Positions 26,598 to 36,106 of a stretch of 64,000 bases of DNA are shown in pieces. The notes beneath the pieces were generated by a model. That model did no database searches. It saw nothing but the letters and a program-made list of their open reading frames with translations, and had not been told where the DNA came from. Made by a program: the position numbers and the translations under genes. Each line of letters begins with the position of its first letter. Within the stretch, counting starts at the first letter, position 1. Origin of the DNA: Verrucomicrobiia bacterium DG1235 (GTDB lineage: Bacteria > Verrucomicrobiota > Verrucomicrobiia > Opitutales > Opitutaceae); the NCBI GenBank assembly GCA_000155695.1, contig DS990592.1, positions 4,415,820 through 4,479,819 of the forward strand, read 5' to 3'.

Positions 26598-27419
26598 ATG
26601 ACGGCAGATTCGAATATCTGCGGGAAACGGGGAGTCATCTATGTGGTGACGGGAGGGCGTAGCTACTTGGGCGAATTGTTGAGCTCTGTGAATAGCCTTC
26701 GTAAGCACGAGCCTGATTTGCCAATTCTAGTGTTTACGGATTTTGCCATACCTCGCAGGTACGAATTGGAATGCGAGCCGCTCGAACTTGCTGATAACGC
26801 GCACAAGCATAAGGTCGCGTCTCTTCGCCGGTCTCCGTTTGAGGAAACCTTATTTCTAGATACGGATACGACGATAAGAGGTTCCTTGAAGCCCTTGTTT
26901 GACGAATTGAAGGACCGTGATTTCTGCGCGGCGAACGCTCACCTTGCTGACTATGAAGTCAGGCCGCCGGTTTTAATATCTATGGTCATGGAAGGGGAGT
27001 ATAACACCGGCGTTCTTTTGTTTCGAAAATCCGAAGCGACTTGTCGTTTTCTAGAGCGTTGGGAAACTGCGGTGCGCGCTCATGATGCGGCGGATATGTG
27101 GGCCGGGCATTTTGGCGATCAGTACTTCTTTAATAATCTTCTACAGAATGAAAACGTGTTCGAGGAGTGCGGGTTGAGATGGGGGATCGTATCGAATTTG
27201 CGTTGGAACTGCAGAAGTATCGCGAAGAAGGCTGTGGTTTCTGAGGGACGTTGGTCGGACGTTCACATACTTCACCAGCGAACAAAGGGAATGAAGTTTC
27301 GCAAACTGTTGTTTGCGATAACGGATTCGAGTACGCTGCGCGTCCTGTTTGGGAAAGCGTTTCGGCAAGCAAAGAAGGCTGTTTCGGTAAATGATCGAAC
27401 AAAAGCTGAACCATCTTAG
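26598..27419 (+). CDS. Glycosyltransferase, GT8-like or related DxD type
   Basis: A 273-residue soluble enzyme with a GT-A fold. GVIYVVTGGRSYLGELLSSVNSL opens the nucleotide-sugar domain, and ETLFLDTDTTIRGSLKPLF carries the metal-binding DTD. EYNTGVLLFRKSEATCRFL and WAGHFGDQYFFNNLL are the later acceptor and active-site segments seen in GT8-like or DUF616-like transferases. It lies 97 bp after the ligase gene. The donor sugar is unknown. Confidence 0.8.
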   Translation: MTADSNICGKRGVIYVVTGGRSYLGELLSSVNSLRKHEPDLPILVFTDFAIPRRYELECEPLELADNAHKHKVASLRRSPFEETLFLDTDTTIRGSLKPLFDELKDRDFCAANAHLADYEVRPPVLISMVMEGEYNTGVLLFRKSEATCRFLERWETAVRAHDAADMWAGHFGDQYFFNNLLQNENVFEECGLRWGIVSNLRWNCRSIAKKAVVSEGRWSDVHILHQRTKGMKFRKLLFAITDSSTLRVLFGKAFRQAKKAVSVNDRTKAEPS

Positions 27420-27509
27420 TAGACGCCTATTATGATTCTATCACTAACACTCTAAAGCGGTCGGAGTTTTATTTTTCGCTCAATTATAAATTCAAAGTTC
27501 AAAAATCGT

Positions 27510-28322
27510 ATGTCTTTTACAAATACACTTGGTACAATTTGCAGCGGGTTTGCTCGAATGGCTGGTCACGCGATAGCCAGCCCCTTCAGCCGTCCCGCCA
27601 GAATAAAATTTCTAGAAGCGAGTCGCGAACACTTTCATGTGTACTTGCGCACTCCGCATTTGGCGCGGATCGCTGCCCACGAGCTTATCGATAGCTCTGA
27701 GGAGATTGTTCTCCAGCAGTACATTCGCGGTCGTTGGCAAGTTACGATGGTTGAGCTAACTGTAATAGCGAGCTTGGTGCGGAAACGGAGTCCTGAGAGC
27801 ATCTTTGAAATCGGTACCTTCGATGGACGTACGACCTTGAATCTGTGGTTGAATCGACCAGAGGCCTCTATGCATACGATCGACTTGCCAGCTGGTTCTC
27901 CGGGCGCGCCTGACGGCAAGACGCCAGGCATGCTAATTCAGGATAAGGTGAAAGATGGAAAGATTGAGCAGATTTTCGGTAACACTTTAGAGTTTGATTT
28001 TTCTCCGTGGTTTGGTGCTCAGGACTATGTTTTCGTAGACGCGGGACATGGTTATCAAAATGCTATATCGGACTCGCGGACAGCACTGCGACTGGTCGAG
28101 GGGAGAGAGGGTGTGGTTGTCTGGCATGACTACGCAGTGATGCCAGGTGTGACTCAGGCAGTGGAAGAGATTATGTCGGAAGTCGTGAGTGAGGTGGATT
28201 TCGTATGGGTTGAGGATACTTCGCTGGCGATAATGATACCAAAAACCGGTCACCCGATCAAACTGTCGAACGGTTTGTCCGGGCTCAAGAGCGCGAAGGT
28301 CGAAGTCGCATCAGGCGTTTAG
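27510..28322 (+). CDS. Class I SAM-dependent methyltransferase (Methyltransf_24/CmcI-like)
   Basis: A 270-residue enzyme. The SAM-binding motif I is SIFEIGTFDGRTTLNLW; TIDLPAG is the acidic end of strand 2; YVFVDAGHGYQNAISDSRTAL and GVVVWHDYAVMPGVTQAVEEI are typical of the Methyltransf_24/CmcI group. Within the glycan cluster it may methylate a sugar residue, which is inference from context. The first 70 residues are basic and without a known domain. Confidence 0.83.
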   Translation: MSFTNTLGTICSGFARMAGHAIASPFSRPARIKFLEASREHFHVYLRTPHLARIAAHELIDSSEEIVLQQYIRGRWQVTMVELTVIASLVRKRSPESIFEIGTFDGRTTLNLWLNRPEASMHTIDLPAGSPGAPDGKTPGMLIQDKVKDGKIEQIFGNTLEFDFSPWFGAQDYVFVDAGHGYQNAISDSRTALRLVEGREGVVVWHDYAVMPGVTQAVEEIMSEVVSEVDFVWVEDTSLAIMIPKTGHPIKLSNGLSGLKSAKVEVASGV

Positions 28323-28350
28323 CCACGAAGGTTTGAATTAGTCAGGAATT

Positions 28351-29325
28351 ATGAAGTCGGAACCGAAGATGGTTATAGTGATTGCGACGTGTATGCCGAC
28401 GGATTTGTTACGTCGCACTTTGCAAACGCTAGCGGACTGCCGACTGCCCGGTACTCTTTCGCGAGTGATTGTCGCTGAGAACGGACCTGAGTCTGTAGGC
28501 GAAGGTATCGTAGATGATTTCGCGGGAAGGCTCCCGGTAGAGCATCACTATTTTCAGAACGCTAAAAAGTGCGGCGCGTTAAACGGAGCTCTCGATTTGT
28601 TGGATGATGAGTTCATCGTTTATTTTGACGACGACGTTCGTGTTCATAAAGGTACGCTCATGGCTTACGCAAAAGCGGCGGAAGGCATGTCAGGCGGTAG
28701 CTTTTTTGGTGGGCATTGCAAGGTGGATTACGATGAGCGGCCGGCTGAGTGGTTGATGAAGTTTCTACCCGACGCGGCGCTAGGCTGGGCTCCGTCTGAA
28801 TCCGTTTGCGAACTGACGGAGTCTAGAGCCCTTGGTTTCAATTGGGCGGCTTTTGCGAACGATCTCCGAGCAGCTGGAGGTTATGACGAGCGTTGCGGTC
28901 CGGGAACTTCTGCGAATTCTGACGAAACCAATGTTCAGGAGACGATGCTGCGAAACGGGGTGAAGGCGTATTTCTTGCCCGATGCGATTGTGTGGCACTA
29001 TGTGCCGCCGCAGCGTTGTTCAGTAGAGTGGCTTCTTGACTACAAGCGAAAAGACGGGAAGGGAAAAGGTATCGCCGCAGCGGATAGGGGCGGCCTCTTT
29101 TGTCTTAAGCAAAGGTATGGGAGTTGGGCGAAGCTGCAATTGTGCAAGTTGGCCTTGTTGTTGCCCAGCTCGTTGCTCAAGAGTGATTTTGTTTTTCACT
29201 GCAAGATAAAGGTCGAGCGACTTGAGGGAAAGCTCGAAGGAATCAGTCTTGTGAAAAGTGGTGTAGCGAAAGTGCAAAGGGCTCAGGCGAGCAAGCCGAG
29301 TTATGAAGCTGCGAAGTCAATATAG
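28351..29325 (+). CDS. Glycosyltransferase family 2
   Basis: A 324-residue GT-A transferase. MVIVIATCMPTDLLRRTLQTLADC begins the nucleotide-binding domain, and FIVYFDDDVRVHKGTL carries the DDD metal site. NSDETNVQETMLRNGVKAYFLPDAIVWHYVP is the family ED/ET region with a conserved His. A C-terminal amphipathic stretch (LALLLPSSLL) may associate with the membrane. It lies between the methyltransferase and sulfotransferase genes with gaps below 40 bp. Confidence 0.9.
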   Translation: MKSEPKMVIVIATCMPTDLLRRTLQTLADCRLPGTLSRVIVAENGPESVGEGIVDDFAGRLPVEHHYFQNAKKCGALNGALDLLDDEFIVYFDDDVRVHKGTLMAYAKAAEGMSGGSFFGGHCKVDYDERPAEWLMKFLPDAALGWAPSESVCELTESRALGFNWAAFANDLRAAGGYDERCGPGTSANSDETNVQETMLRNGVKAYFLPDAIVWHYVPPQRCSVEWLLDYKRKDGKGKGIAAADRGGLFCLKQRYGSWAKLQLCKLALLLPSSLLKSDFVFHCKIKVERLEGKLEGISLVKSGVAKVQRAQASKPSYEAAKSI

Positions 29326-29361
29326 AAAAGGGACTAAGCGAATTAGAATATATATAAAGTC

Positions 29362-30168
29362 ATGATTAAATTCCTTTTAAGAAAATATACATCAGTGCCG
29401 CGTCACCTTGCGTCGTTGGCAAGCTACAAGGTTCGTCGTCCAGCAATGCCGAGCAAGCGCTTTATTATATTCGGAGAAGGGCGCTGTGGGAGTACGGCGC
29501 TTGTTAGCCGTCTTGGGTCGATCGAAGGCGTGCAATGTGATAATGAGGTGCTCGCGTTTAAGGTGCCTTTTCCGCATCAACACGTTATGATGGGGGCGAG
29601 TAAGTCGAAGTGTGATGTCTATGGCTGCAAAGTTCTGGCATTTCATATCCGAGATCTTCAGCCGATTCGGGATCGAGATGGATTTGTAAAGCAGCTTCAC
29701 GAGAATGAATTTAAGATTATCCACCTGCGACGCAAAAACCTTGTTCATCATGCTCTTTCAAATATCCGAGCGAACAAGTTTGGTTATCATCAACAAAAGG
29801 CGAAGAAGCTGAAAAAGACAGGTAAGGTCCATGTCGACTTAGAGGAATTGATGGGTTGGATGACTCGAACGGAAGGGCTTTACGCTTACGAGGACAAGTT
29901 GCTAGAAGGCGTTCCTTCGTTAACATTGACTTACGAGGATCATATTGCGAGCGAAGATAAGCAGCGAATGATGATGCCGCTGGTTTGTGATTTTATCGGT
30001 ATTCCTTACGAAGAGGGGAATTGCGCGTACAAGAAAATCTCTCCTCGTTCGCTACGCGATTCGATAGAGAACTACGAGGAAATCGAGACGGCTTTGGCAG
30101 GTACAAAGTATGAGGTTTTTCTCGACGAGCGTGAACCGACTGAGTCGGTTGCGAAAGCGGAATGTTGA
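29362..30168 (+). CDS. Sulfotransferase (Stf0/NodH-like)
   Basis: A 268-residue enzyme predicted to transfer sulfate from PAPS. The 5'-phosphosulfate loop is FIIFGEGRCGSTALVSRL, the 3'-phosphate region FKIIHLRRKNLVHHALSNI, and KKISPRSLRDSIENYEEI is the C-terminal signature seen in NodH/Stf0-type enzymes. Placed among glycosyltransferases, it most likely sulfates the surface glycan made by this cluster. Its stop is followed 5 bases later by the next gene, which indicates an operon. Confidence 0.87.
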   Translation: MIKFLLRKYTSVPRHLASLASYKVRRPAMPSKRFIIFGEGRCGSTALVSRLGSIEGVQCDNEVLAFKVPFPHQHVMMGASKSKCDVYGCKVLAFHIRDLQPIRDRDGFVKQLHENEFKIIHLRRKNLVHHALSNIRANKFGYHQQKAKKLKKTGKVHVDLEELMGWMTRTEGLYAYEDKLLEGVPSLTLTYEDHIASEDKQRMMMPLVCDFIGIPYEEGNCAYKKISPRSLRDSIENYEEIETALAGTKYEVFLDEREPTESVAKAEC

Positions 30169-30172
30169 GTTA

Positions 30173-31438
30173 ATGAGTGTTGATACAACTCGATTGAAAT
30201 CTATTTGCGTACTCTGGCAATCGGTGGGTCCGTATCATCTTGCCCGATTGGAGGCGGCTTATCTGTATCTGAAAGAGTTTGGGATAGAGCTCATTTGCTT
30301 GGAGACGGCTGGTAGCAAGGGGTCTTTGGTAAAGGAGGCAAAGAAGGTTGAAACTCCCTATAGGCGAATTCAGCTGTTTCCTGATAGAGTCTTTGAAGAT
30401 ATATCTCCGACCGAAATGGATCGCGCAGTACAAGATAGTCTTGATGAATTAAATCCGGACGCAGTCGCTACGAATAGCTATTTTTTGCCGGATACGAGAT
30501 CTGCTTTGCGGTGGTGCCGTCGAAATGCTCGCGCTGCAGTAACCATGGTCGATAGCAAGGAGGATGACGCTCCGAGGGTGCGATGGCGTGAGTTTTTGAA
30601 ATCGATCATCGTTCGGCAATATAATGCAGCGCTTGTCGCCGGAAAGCCGCATCGCGCTTATTTGCAGAAGCTTGGCCTAAAGCCGGAGTGTATTTACGAC
30701 GGGCTTGATGTCGTGGATAATGACTTTTTCGCAGATGCAGCTGAAAGGGCGAGGGCGAATCCAGGCTCCTTTTCTCATCTGCCAGGGCTTTTCGATGACG
30801 AGCCTTATTTCTTGGTATCGAGTCGGTTTATTCCGCGTAAGAACTTCGATCGCCTTCTTTCGGCCTATGGTAATTACAGGCGTGAGTCTGATCGCCCTTG
30901 GCGACTTGTAATACTCGGCGATGGGCGTTTGCGACCGGAGCTTGAGGGGCAAATCGAACGTGACGAGATTGGTGGAGTGACCTTCGCTGGATTGAGACCG
31001 CTAGACGAGGTGAGCGCTTACTATGCGTTTGCGGGGGCTCTTGTTCATCCAGCGATTGTGGATCAGTGGGCTCTTGTGGTGAACGAGGCGATGGCTACAG
31101 GACTGCCTGTAATCGTTTCAACAGGATCGGGCTGCTATCAAGATCTGGTTCACCCGGGAAAGAATGGTTTTCACTTTGACCCAAGCGATGTCGAAGGTCT
31201 TACAGCTGCACTGAGTCAAATGGCTTCGGACGAAACGGATAGGATCAAGATGGGAGAGGAGTCTAGGCGAATCGTGGGAGAGTGGCCACCGGCTAGGTTC
31301 GCTCGCGGACTTCACGATGCCGCGAAGTTTGGGGTGCGATCTCGAGAGAGAGGGCTTGGCCCGGCACCCCGTTTTGTACTTTGGCTCATGCTTAAGATGA
31401 GCAAGGCTCCGGCCTCTTTCGCCTCGGTTGAAGCCTAA
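30173..31438 (+). CDS. Glycosyltransferase family 4
   Basis: A 421-residue GT-B enzyme. ICVLWQSVGPYHLARLEAAY opens the acceptor domain; FLVSSRFIPRKNFDRLLSAY and LVILGDGRLRPELE mark the donor domain. EX7E lies in HPAIVDQWALVVNEAMATGLPVI, the GT4 signature. ATG 30173 follows the sulfotransferase stop by 4 bases and is preferred to an in-frame start at 30110. It ends the cluster; the 216 bp after it hold no gene before the pseudogene. Confidence 0.9.
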   Translation: MSVDTTRLKSICVLWQSVGPYHLARLEAAYLYLKEFGIELICLETAGSKGSLVKEAKKVETPYRRIQLFPDRVFEDISPTEMDRAVQDSLDELNPDAVATNSYFLPDTRSALRWCRRNARAAVTMVDSKEDDAPRVRWREFLKSIIVRQYNAALVAGKPHRAYLQKLGLKPECIYDGLDVVDNDFFADAAERARANPGSFSHLPGLFDDEPYFLVSSRFIPRKNFDRLLSAYGNYRRESDRPWRLVILGDGRLRPELEGQIERDEIGGVTFAGLRPLDEVSAYYAFAGALVHPAIVDQWALVVNEAMATGLPVIVSTGSGCYQDLVHPGKNGFHFDPSDVEGLTAALSQMASDETDRIKMGEESRRIVGEWPPARFARGLHDAAKFGVRSRERGLGPAPRFVLWLMLKMSKAPASFASVEA

Positions 31439-31654
31439 GGCGTTTCGATCGGGTCTTGAGCCCCGCTACATACAAAGCTTTTGAATTGAGTAATAGGTAA
31501 TCCTATAAGTTTATAGGTTTTCGAGAGGATTTAGAAAGCGACAGCACTTGCGTTGTCGTTTTCCGAATCCTCTTTTTTTGCGTCTGAAGGCAAGCCTTAG
31601 CGGGAGTTGCTGTTTCCATTGCGCTCTATCAAGTCTGCGATTGGGCGAGCTGCA

Positions 31655-32296
31655 CTATCAGAGTGCGTACAATAATGAATTCGGAGGGAACCTACAGTCG
31701 ATTACTCAGATTCGAAATCCTAAAGGAGATGTATTTAGCTATATTGATAAATCGTGTAGTTGGGGTATGGATACGATGTATATAAATGGAGCGGCGGGAG
31801 ATCACCTCATCAAGCATGGGAAGATCGATCTTGTGGCGAAGTTGCTCGATTGAATGCGTTCCTATGGAGGCCCAGTGGGACTGGGGCTCATTCGCTCATG
31901 GTTATTGAAGGGTCGGAGCTCCTTGGTTTGGAAGTCGACTATTACGTGAAGACATTTCATCCCGATAGGTATTGGTCGACGCATCCGCGGGAAAACTGAA
32001 GGGAGTTCGAGGTCGATGGTCAGCGGCATCTCGACCACAACCGCTTTCATGATAATATGTTTGATCTGTTTCCGGATCGGACTGCGGCGTTTATGCAAAG
32101 GGTGAAGAAACCGTGGATTGCCTTTAAGTTTTTGGCGGCGGGCTCGATTTCGCCGAGTGAAGGCTTTCAGTACGCGTTTTCGAAGGGTGCTGATTTTGCT
32201 GCGGTCGGTATGTTCGATTTCTAGTTGGAGGAGGATGTCTTGCACGCTTGCCAGGCGCTAGAGAAGACGCGAGCGAGACCCCGGGCTTGGGCTTGA
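31655..32296 (+). pseudogene. Decayed gene for a TIM-barrel-like conserved protein
   Basis: A contiguous protein can be rebuilt across two frames: AYNNEFGGNLQSITQIRNPKG ... SWGMDTMYINGAAGDHLIKHG ... AKLLD, a TGA at 31851-31853, MRSYGGPVGLG, a one-base loss near 31886, AHSLMVIEG ... DYYVKTFHPDRYW, a TGA at 31997-31999, REFEVDGQRHLDHNRF ... KKPWIAFKFLAAGSISPSEG, GADFAAVGMFDF, a TAG at 32222-32224, and LEEDVLHACQALEK to a TGA at 32296. The ending resembles a conserved protein family common in Planctomycetes and Verrucomicrobia; that is from memory. The N-terminal part is missing or unrecognisable. Three in-frame stops and a frameshift make expression impossible. Confidence 0.82.
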
Positions 32297-32323
32297 AGCT
32301 TGTTCGCTCCTTTCCCCGTGGGC

Positions 32324-33298
32324 TTAAGGGATGGAAATGACGATGGCGCCGTTGCGCTTTTCGGTTTCCACTTTGCGGTGGGCTGCTGCGGCTTGTTCCA
32401 TCGAGAATGTGGAGTCGATGATTGAACGGATTTTTCCAGCTTCGATCATTTCTTTAAGTGTAGCGAGTTCTTGAATGGTTTCGCCTGCGAAGGCGACGAC
32501 CACTTCCTTGCCGGAGAGTCTCGGGGTAACTAAGGATCTGAGGAGGTCTAGTAAGCGTGGGTTTCCTTTTGCGTAGCGGCCTTTGGGGTTCAAGACACTG
32601 ATGCAGCTCGAGTAGGAGCTGCTCGCCACCATGTCGAAGACGACATCATAGCGTTCGTCAGAATCGGCAAAGGATTGCTCTTGGTAGTCTATTATTCTGT
32701 TCGCTCCCGCGGTTTTCAGCACATCGTGTTTGCTGGCTTTGTCTACGGCGGTTACTTTAGCGCCGATTGATTTGGCGATTTGGATGGCGAATAGGCCGAT
32801 GCTGCCGCCGGCTCCGTTGATGAGAATGCTTTCGCCTGCCTTGAGCTTGACTTTGTCTATGAAGTGAAGGGCGTTCCATCCTCCGAGCAGGGATGCGGCC
32901 GCTTCTTCGAAGCTCATGTTAGCGGGCATTTTTTCTATGGCGTAGTTGTCTGGCAATGACAGGTATTCTCCGTAGGCGCCAAGTTTGAGCTTGGAGGCTC
33001 CGAACACCTTGTCGCCAACTTTCAGTCTGGAACAGGTTTGGGGGACCGATTCGACCTCGCCTGCGAAATAAGCTCCTAGGATTTTGTTCCTTGGCTTGCG
33101 GATGCCGAATGCTAAGCGAAGGGGCAGCCAGAACCATTTGACGGCGAAGCGGAAGCTACGCATTTCGCAATCTGCTTTGGTTGCCTCGACGGCGTGGATT
33201 TTGATGAGAATCTCATTTGTGGCTGGCGCTGGCGGTTCGACCTCGGCGAGTTTGAGCACGTCTGGCGATCCGTATCTTTCGTAAACGATGGCTTTCAT
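32324..33298 (-). CDS. Zinc-independent MDR oxidoreductase (quinone oxidoreductase/NAD(P)-dependent alcohol dehydrogenase type)
   Basis: A 324-residue medium-chain dehydrogenase/reductase. MKAIVYERYGSPDVLKLAEV and ILIKIHAVEATKADCEMRS form the catalytic domain start. The cofactor-binding motif is ESILINGAGGSIGLFAIQIAK (AxxGxxG variant). The catalytic zinc cysteine/histidine set of alcohol dehydrogenases is not evident, fitting the quinone-reductase branch that uses NADPH. It stands alone and is divergent from the hybrid kinase. Confidence 0.9.
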   Translation of the reverse strand: MKAIVYERYGSPDVLKLAEVEPPAPATNEILIKIHAVEATKADCEMRSFRFAVKWFWLPLRLAFGIRKPRNKILGAYFAGEVESVPQTCSRLKVGDKVFGASKLKLGAYGEYLSLPDNYAIEKMPANMSFEEAAASLLGGWNALHFIDKVKLKAGESILINGAGGSIGLFAIQIAKSIGAKVTAVDKASKHDVLKTAGANRIIDYQEQSFADSDERYDVVFDMVASSSYSSCISVLNPKGRYAKGNPRLLDLLRSLVTPRLSGKEVVVAFAGETIQELATLKEMIEAGKIRSIIDSTFSMEQAAAAHRKVETEKRNGAIVISIP

Positions 33299-33524
33299 TT
33301 TTTGTATGGAGCTAGGCGTAAAGGATTTTGGGGTATACCATCTGGGCGGGTGAATGTGTTTTTGATTGGGCAGAGCGTATGTTTCGAGTTCCTTTTTAAA
33401 AAAGGGTAAAGCGACACAACGGGGGGAGTCTTCGGCTTCAGGTTGAATGAATGCTCCCCGATAGGACTATTCAACCGCTGGGATCTTTTAGGTTTCTCGC
33501 GGAAGCCGCGACCCATTACTTTTG

Positions 33525-35939
33525 ATGCGTGTAAAGCAGAAAATTACCCACTTGGTCGGAACCGCGATTGTCGGATCCGTGGTTCTTGCGACTGTGGTCG
33601 CGGGGATTTTCGCGTTGATCTACAGCAAAGAGCAGGAATCTGGCAGCGCGGGTTTGAAGCACCGGGCGATTAACTCGTTCACGGAGGATTCCCGTTCCTT
33701 GCTCCTGTACTTTGATGTGGCTGCTCAGAGCGATAATAAGGATGCAGTTATCATCCAACTCCTGATCAAGGAGGGGTTCGATAGGAGCTATGAAAGCTTA
33801 GAGGTTGCGAGGGCTAGCGTAGAAGAGAAAGACGCTTTTGATTTTGCGAAAATCGAGTCGGAGCTCGATCGGTTGAAGGAGACATCCCAGCAAGTGATCT
33901 CTGATCCGAACGACCGCGATTTGTCCGCAATGTTGGCTGTGTATTCCGGGGTGTTTCGCAATAGTTTGGATGAAATTGACCAAAAGGCTTTGGCCTTGGC
34001 TATGGAGGATCGGTCGAGGATTGAGAATTTCAAGTATGTATCGACTGCGGTTTTGGTGTCGGCAGTGGTTGCTTTTTCGATATCTATTTTATGGATACGT
34101 ACCCGTACGGTAAATGATATTGTCGATCCAATTGTAGATCTTTCAGAGGCTGCTTCGTCATCGCATGAAACGGGCAGGAAGATGAACGTGATGCCGCGCG
34201 GGCCAATGGAGGTGCAGGCGCTGATTGACGGGGTTCAGGTTTACGCGAACAGTTTGCATGATATCGTAGATGCTCGTACTGCGCAGCTCACGAGGGCGAA
34301 TAAGGAGTTGGAGCAGCAGGCTAAGCTTGCCAATGATAGTGCGGCTGAAGCTCGAGAGTTAGCCCGTCAGGCCAAGGCGGCTAATGAAACGAAGAGTTCT
34401 TTTCTCGCCAATATGAGTCATGAGATTCGCACGCCGATGAACGGCATTTTGGGTATGCTCAACTTGCTGGAGGACATGGACAATCCGGCTGATCAGGCAG
34501 ACTTGATTCTTACTGCGCAGGATTCCGCGAAAAGCTTATTGGAGATCGTGAACGAGATTTTGGACTTTTCTAAGATCGAGGCGAACGCGATCGACATAGA
34601 GAAGACGGAGTTTGACTTGAGAGACTCGATTTACGGGGCGACGGATCTGGTGTCATTGACAGCCCATGACAAGGGACTCGAGCTAGTGGCGCAGATCGCG
34701 AGCGATGTGCCAAGGTACCTGATTGGCGATCCGCTTCGCATACGTCAGTTGTGTATCAATCTTTTGGGGAATTCCTTGAAGTTCACTAAGGAGGGGACGG
34801 TTATGTTGGCTGTGTCGAAGGCAGCGCAGCAGCCGAGGAATGCGACTCGACTTCGCTTTGAGATTAGTGATACGGGAATGGGAATCCCTCCTGAAAAAGT
34901 GGATACGCTATTCGACCCGTTCAGCCAGGTTGATTCCTCGACGACCCGAAATTTCGGTGGTACGGGTCTTGGACTGAGCATTTGCAAAAAACTCGCGGAG
35001 CTCATGAGTGGCGAAATAGGCGTGACCAGTGTCGTGGGTGAAGGCTCGGTTTTTTGGTTCGAAATTGAAGTGGAGGAGGACTCCTCGAAATCAAAGATAG
35101 AGAAGAGTCACTACTCGAATGGGCAGACGCGCCGTCCAATCTTTTTCGAGTCTCATAAGGATGTTGCCAAAGCGATTGAGCAAACATTGTCGGCTTATGC
35201 CGTATCCACGCAGGTGGTTAGTCAAGGTGAGTCTCTCTTGTCGATGATAGAGGAAGGCTTGAGGTCCGGCAGGGCATTCGATCGTGTTTTCATTGATACG
35301 CGAATTGGCGAGTCGAAGGCGGAAGCGTTGGCGCAGCGTGTGAAGCTGACTGCCGGATCGAGCAAGCCAGGTTTGGTTGCTATTTCTTCGATCGGCGCGT
35401 CCCGACCGGAGGGTTCGCATTTTACATTGCAGCTCAGCAAGCCTTTGAAGGAGGAATCTCTCCTGCAGGCGGTGTTGGATAAGTCTAGCCTCGCGAGTGT
35501 CGAAAAGGAAAGGCGCAAGGTAGGCAGCGTGGGAAAGGTCAAGGTGGACTTCAATACGTCTGCCCGCGTACTTGTAGCTGAGGACAATAAGGTGAATCAG
35601 AAGGTCATTCGTATGATGCTCGGTCGAGCTGGGTTTGACTGCGAATTAGTGAACGACGGTAAGGAGGCTCTTGATCGTTTAAGAGACGAGGAATTCGATC
35701 TCGTGTTTATGGATTGTCAGATGCCGATCCTAAACGGTTTTGAAGCGACGGAGGAAATTCGTAAGAGCTCTGGAAGTCAGTCTGGCGTGCCAATCATCGC
35801 TTTGACCGCGAATGCTTTAAAGGGTTATGAAGAGCAATGTCTGCAGGCTGGCATGAACGATTTTATGACGAAGCCGATCGATCCGAACGATCTGCGGGCG
35901 ATGTTGGGCAAGTGGGCTCCTAAGAATCCGAATAGTTAG
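33525..35939 (+). CDS. Hybrid sensor histidine kinase
   Basis: An 804-residue membrane kinase. Two TM helices (about 10-32 and 171-191) flank a ~135-residue extracytoplasmic sensor. After a HAMP-like/coiled linker come HisKA with [16 protein letters not shown] (phospho-His299), HATPase_c with [25 protein letters not shown] and [12 protein letters not shown], a middle receiver-like region (~525-650) lacking the usual acidic pocket, and a C-terminal receiver [18 protein letters not shown] with phospho-acceptor Asp730 ([12 protein letters not shown]). It is 167 bp upstream of the GH78 gene; a role in sensing plant or algal glycans is possible but unproven. Confidence 0.93.
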   Translation: MRVKQKITHLVGTAIVGSVVLATVVAGIFALIYSKEQESGSAGLKHRAINSFTEDSRSLLLYFDVAAQSDNKDAVIIQLLIKEGFDRSYESLEVARASVEEKDAFDFAKIESELDRLKETSQQVISDPNDRDLSAMLAVYSGVFRNSLDEIDQKALALAMEDRSRIENFKYVSTAVLVSAVVAFSISILWIRTRTVNDIVDPIVDLSEAASSSHETGRKMNVMPRGPMEVQALIDGVQVYANSLHDIVDARTAQLTRANKELEQQAKLANDSAAEARELARQAKAANETKSSFLANMSHEIRTPMNGILGMLNLLEDMDNPADQADLILTAQDSAKSLLEIVNEILDFSKIEANAIDIEKTEFDLRDSIYGATDLVSLTAHDKGLELVAQIASDVPRYLIGDPLRIRQLCINLLGNSLKFTKEGTVMLAVSKAAQQPRNATRLRFEISDTGMGIPPEKVDTLFDPFSQVDSSTTRNFGGTGLGLSICKKLAELMSGEIGVTSVVGEGSVFWFEIEVEEDSSKSKIEKSHYSNGQTRRPIFFESHKDVAKAIEQTLSAYAVSTQVVSQGESLLSMIEEGLRSGRAFDRVFIDTRIGESKAEALAQRVKLTAGSSKPGLVAISSIGASRPEGSHFTLQLSKPLKEESLLQAVLDKSSLASVEKERRKVGSVGKVKVDFNTSARVLVAEDNKVNQKVIRMMLGRAGFDCELVNDGKEALDRLRDEEFDLVFMDCQMPILNGFEATEEIRKSSGSQSGVPIIALTANALKGYEEQCLQAGMNDFMTKPIDPNDLRAMLGKWAPKNPNS

Positions 35940-36106
35940 CTTAGACGGCATCGCCTGAGAGCTTTGAACTATCTGCTTCGCGACAAGATCAACAGGGGAC
36001 TGTGGCGTCTGTTTGAGCAATGGCGTTGTGTCTGTTGAGTTTTTGGGTTTGAGTGCTTGGTAAACCTCTCTCTTTCCCGATCTGGGCGAAGTTTCGTTAT
36101 AGCGTT

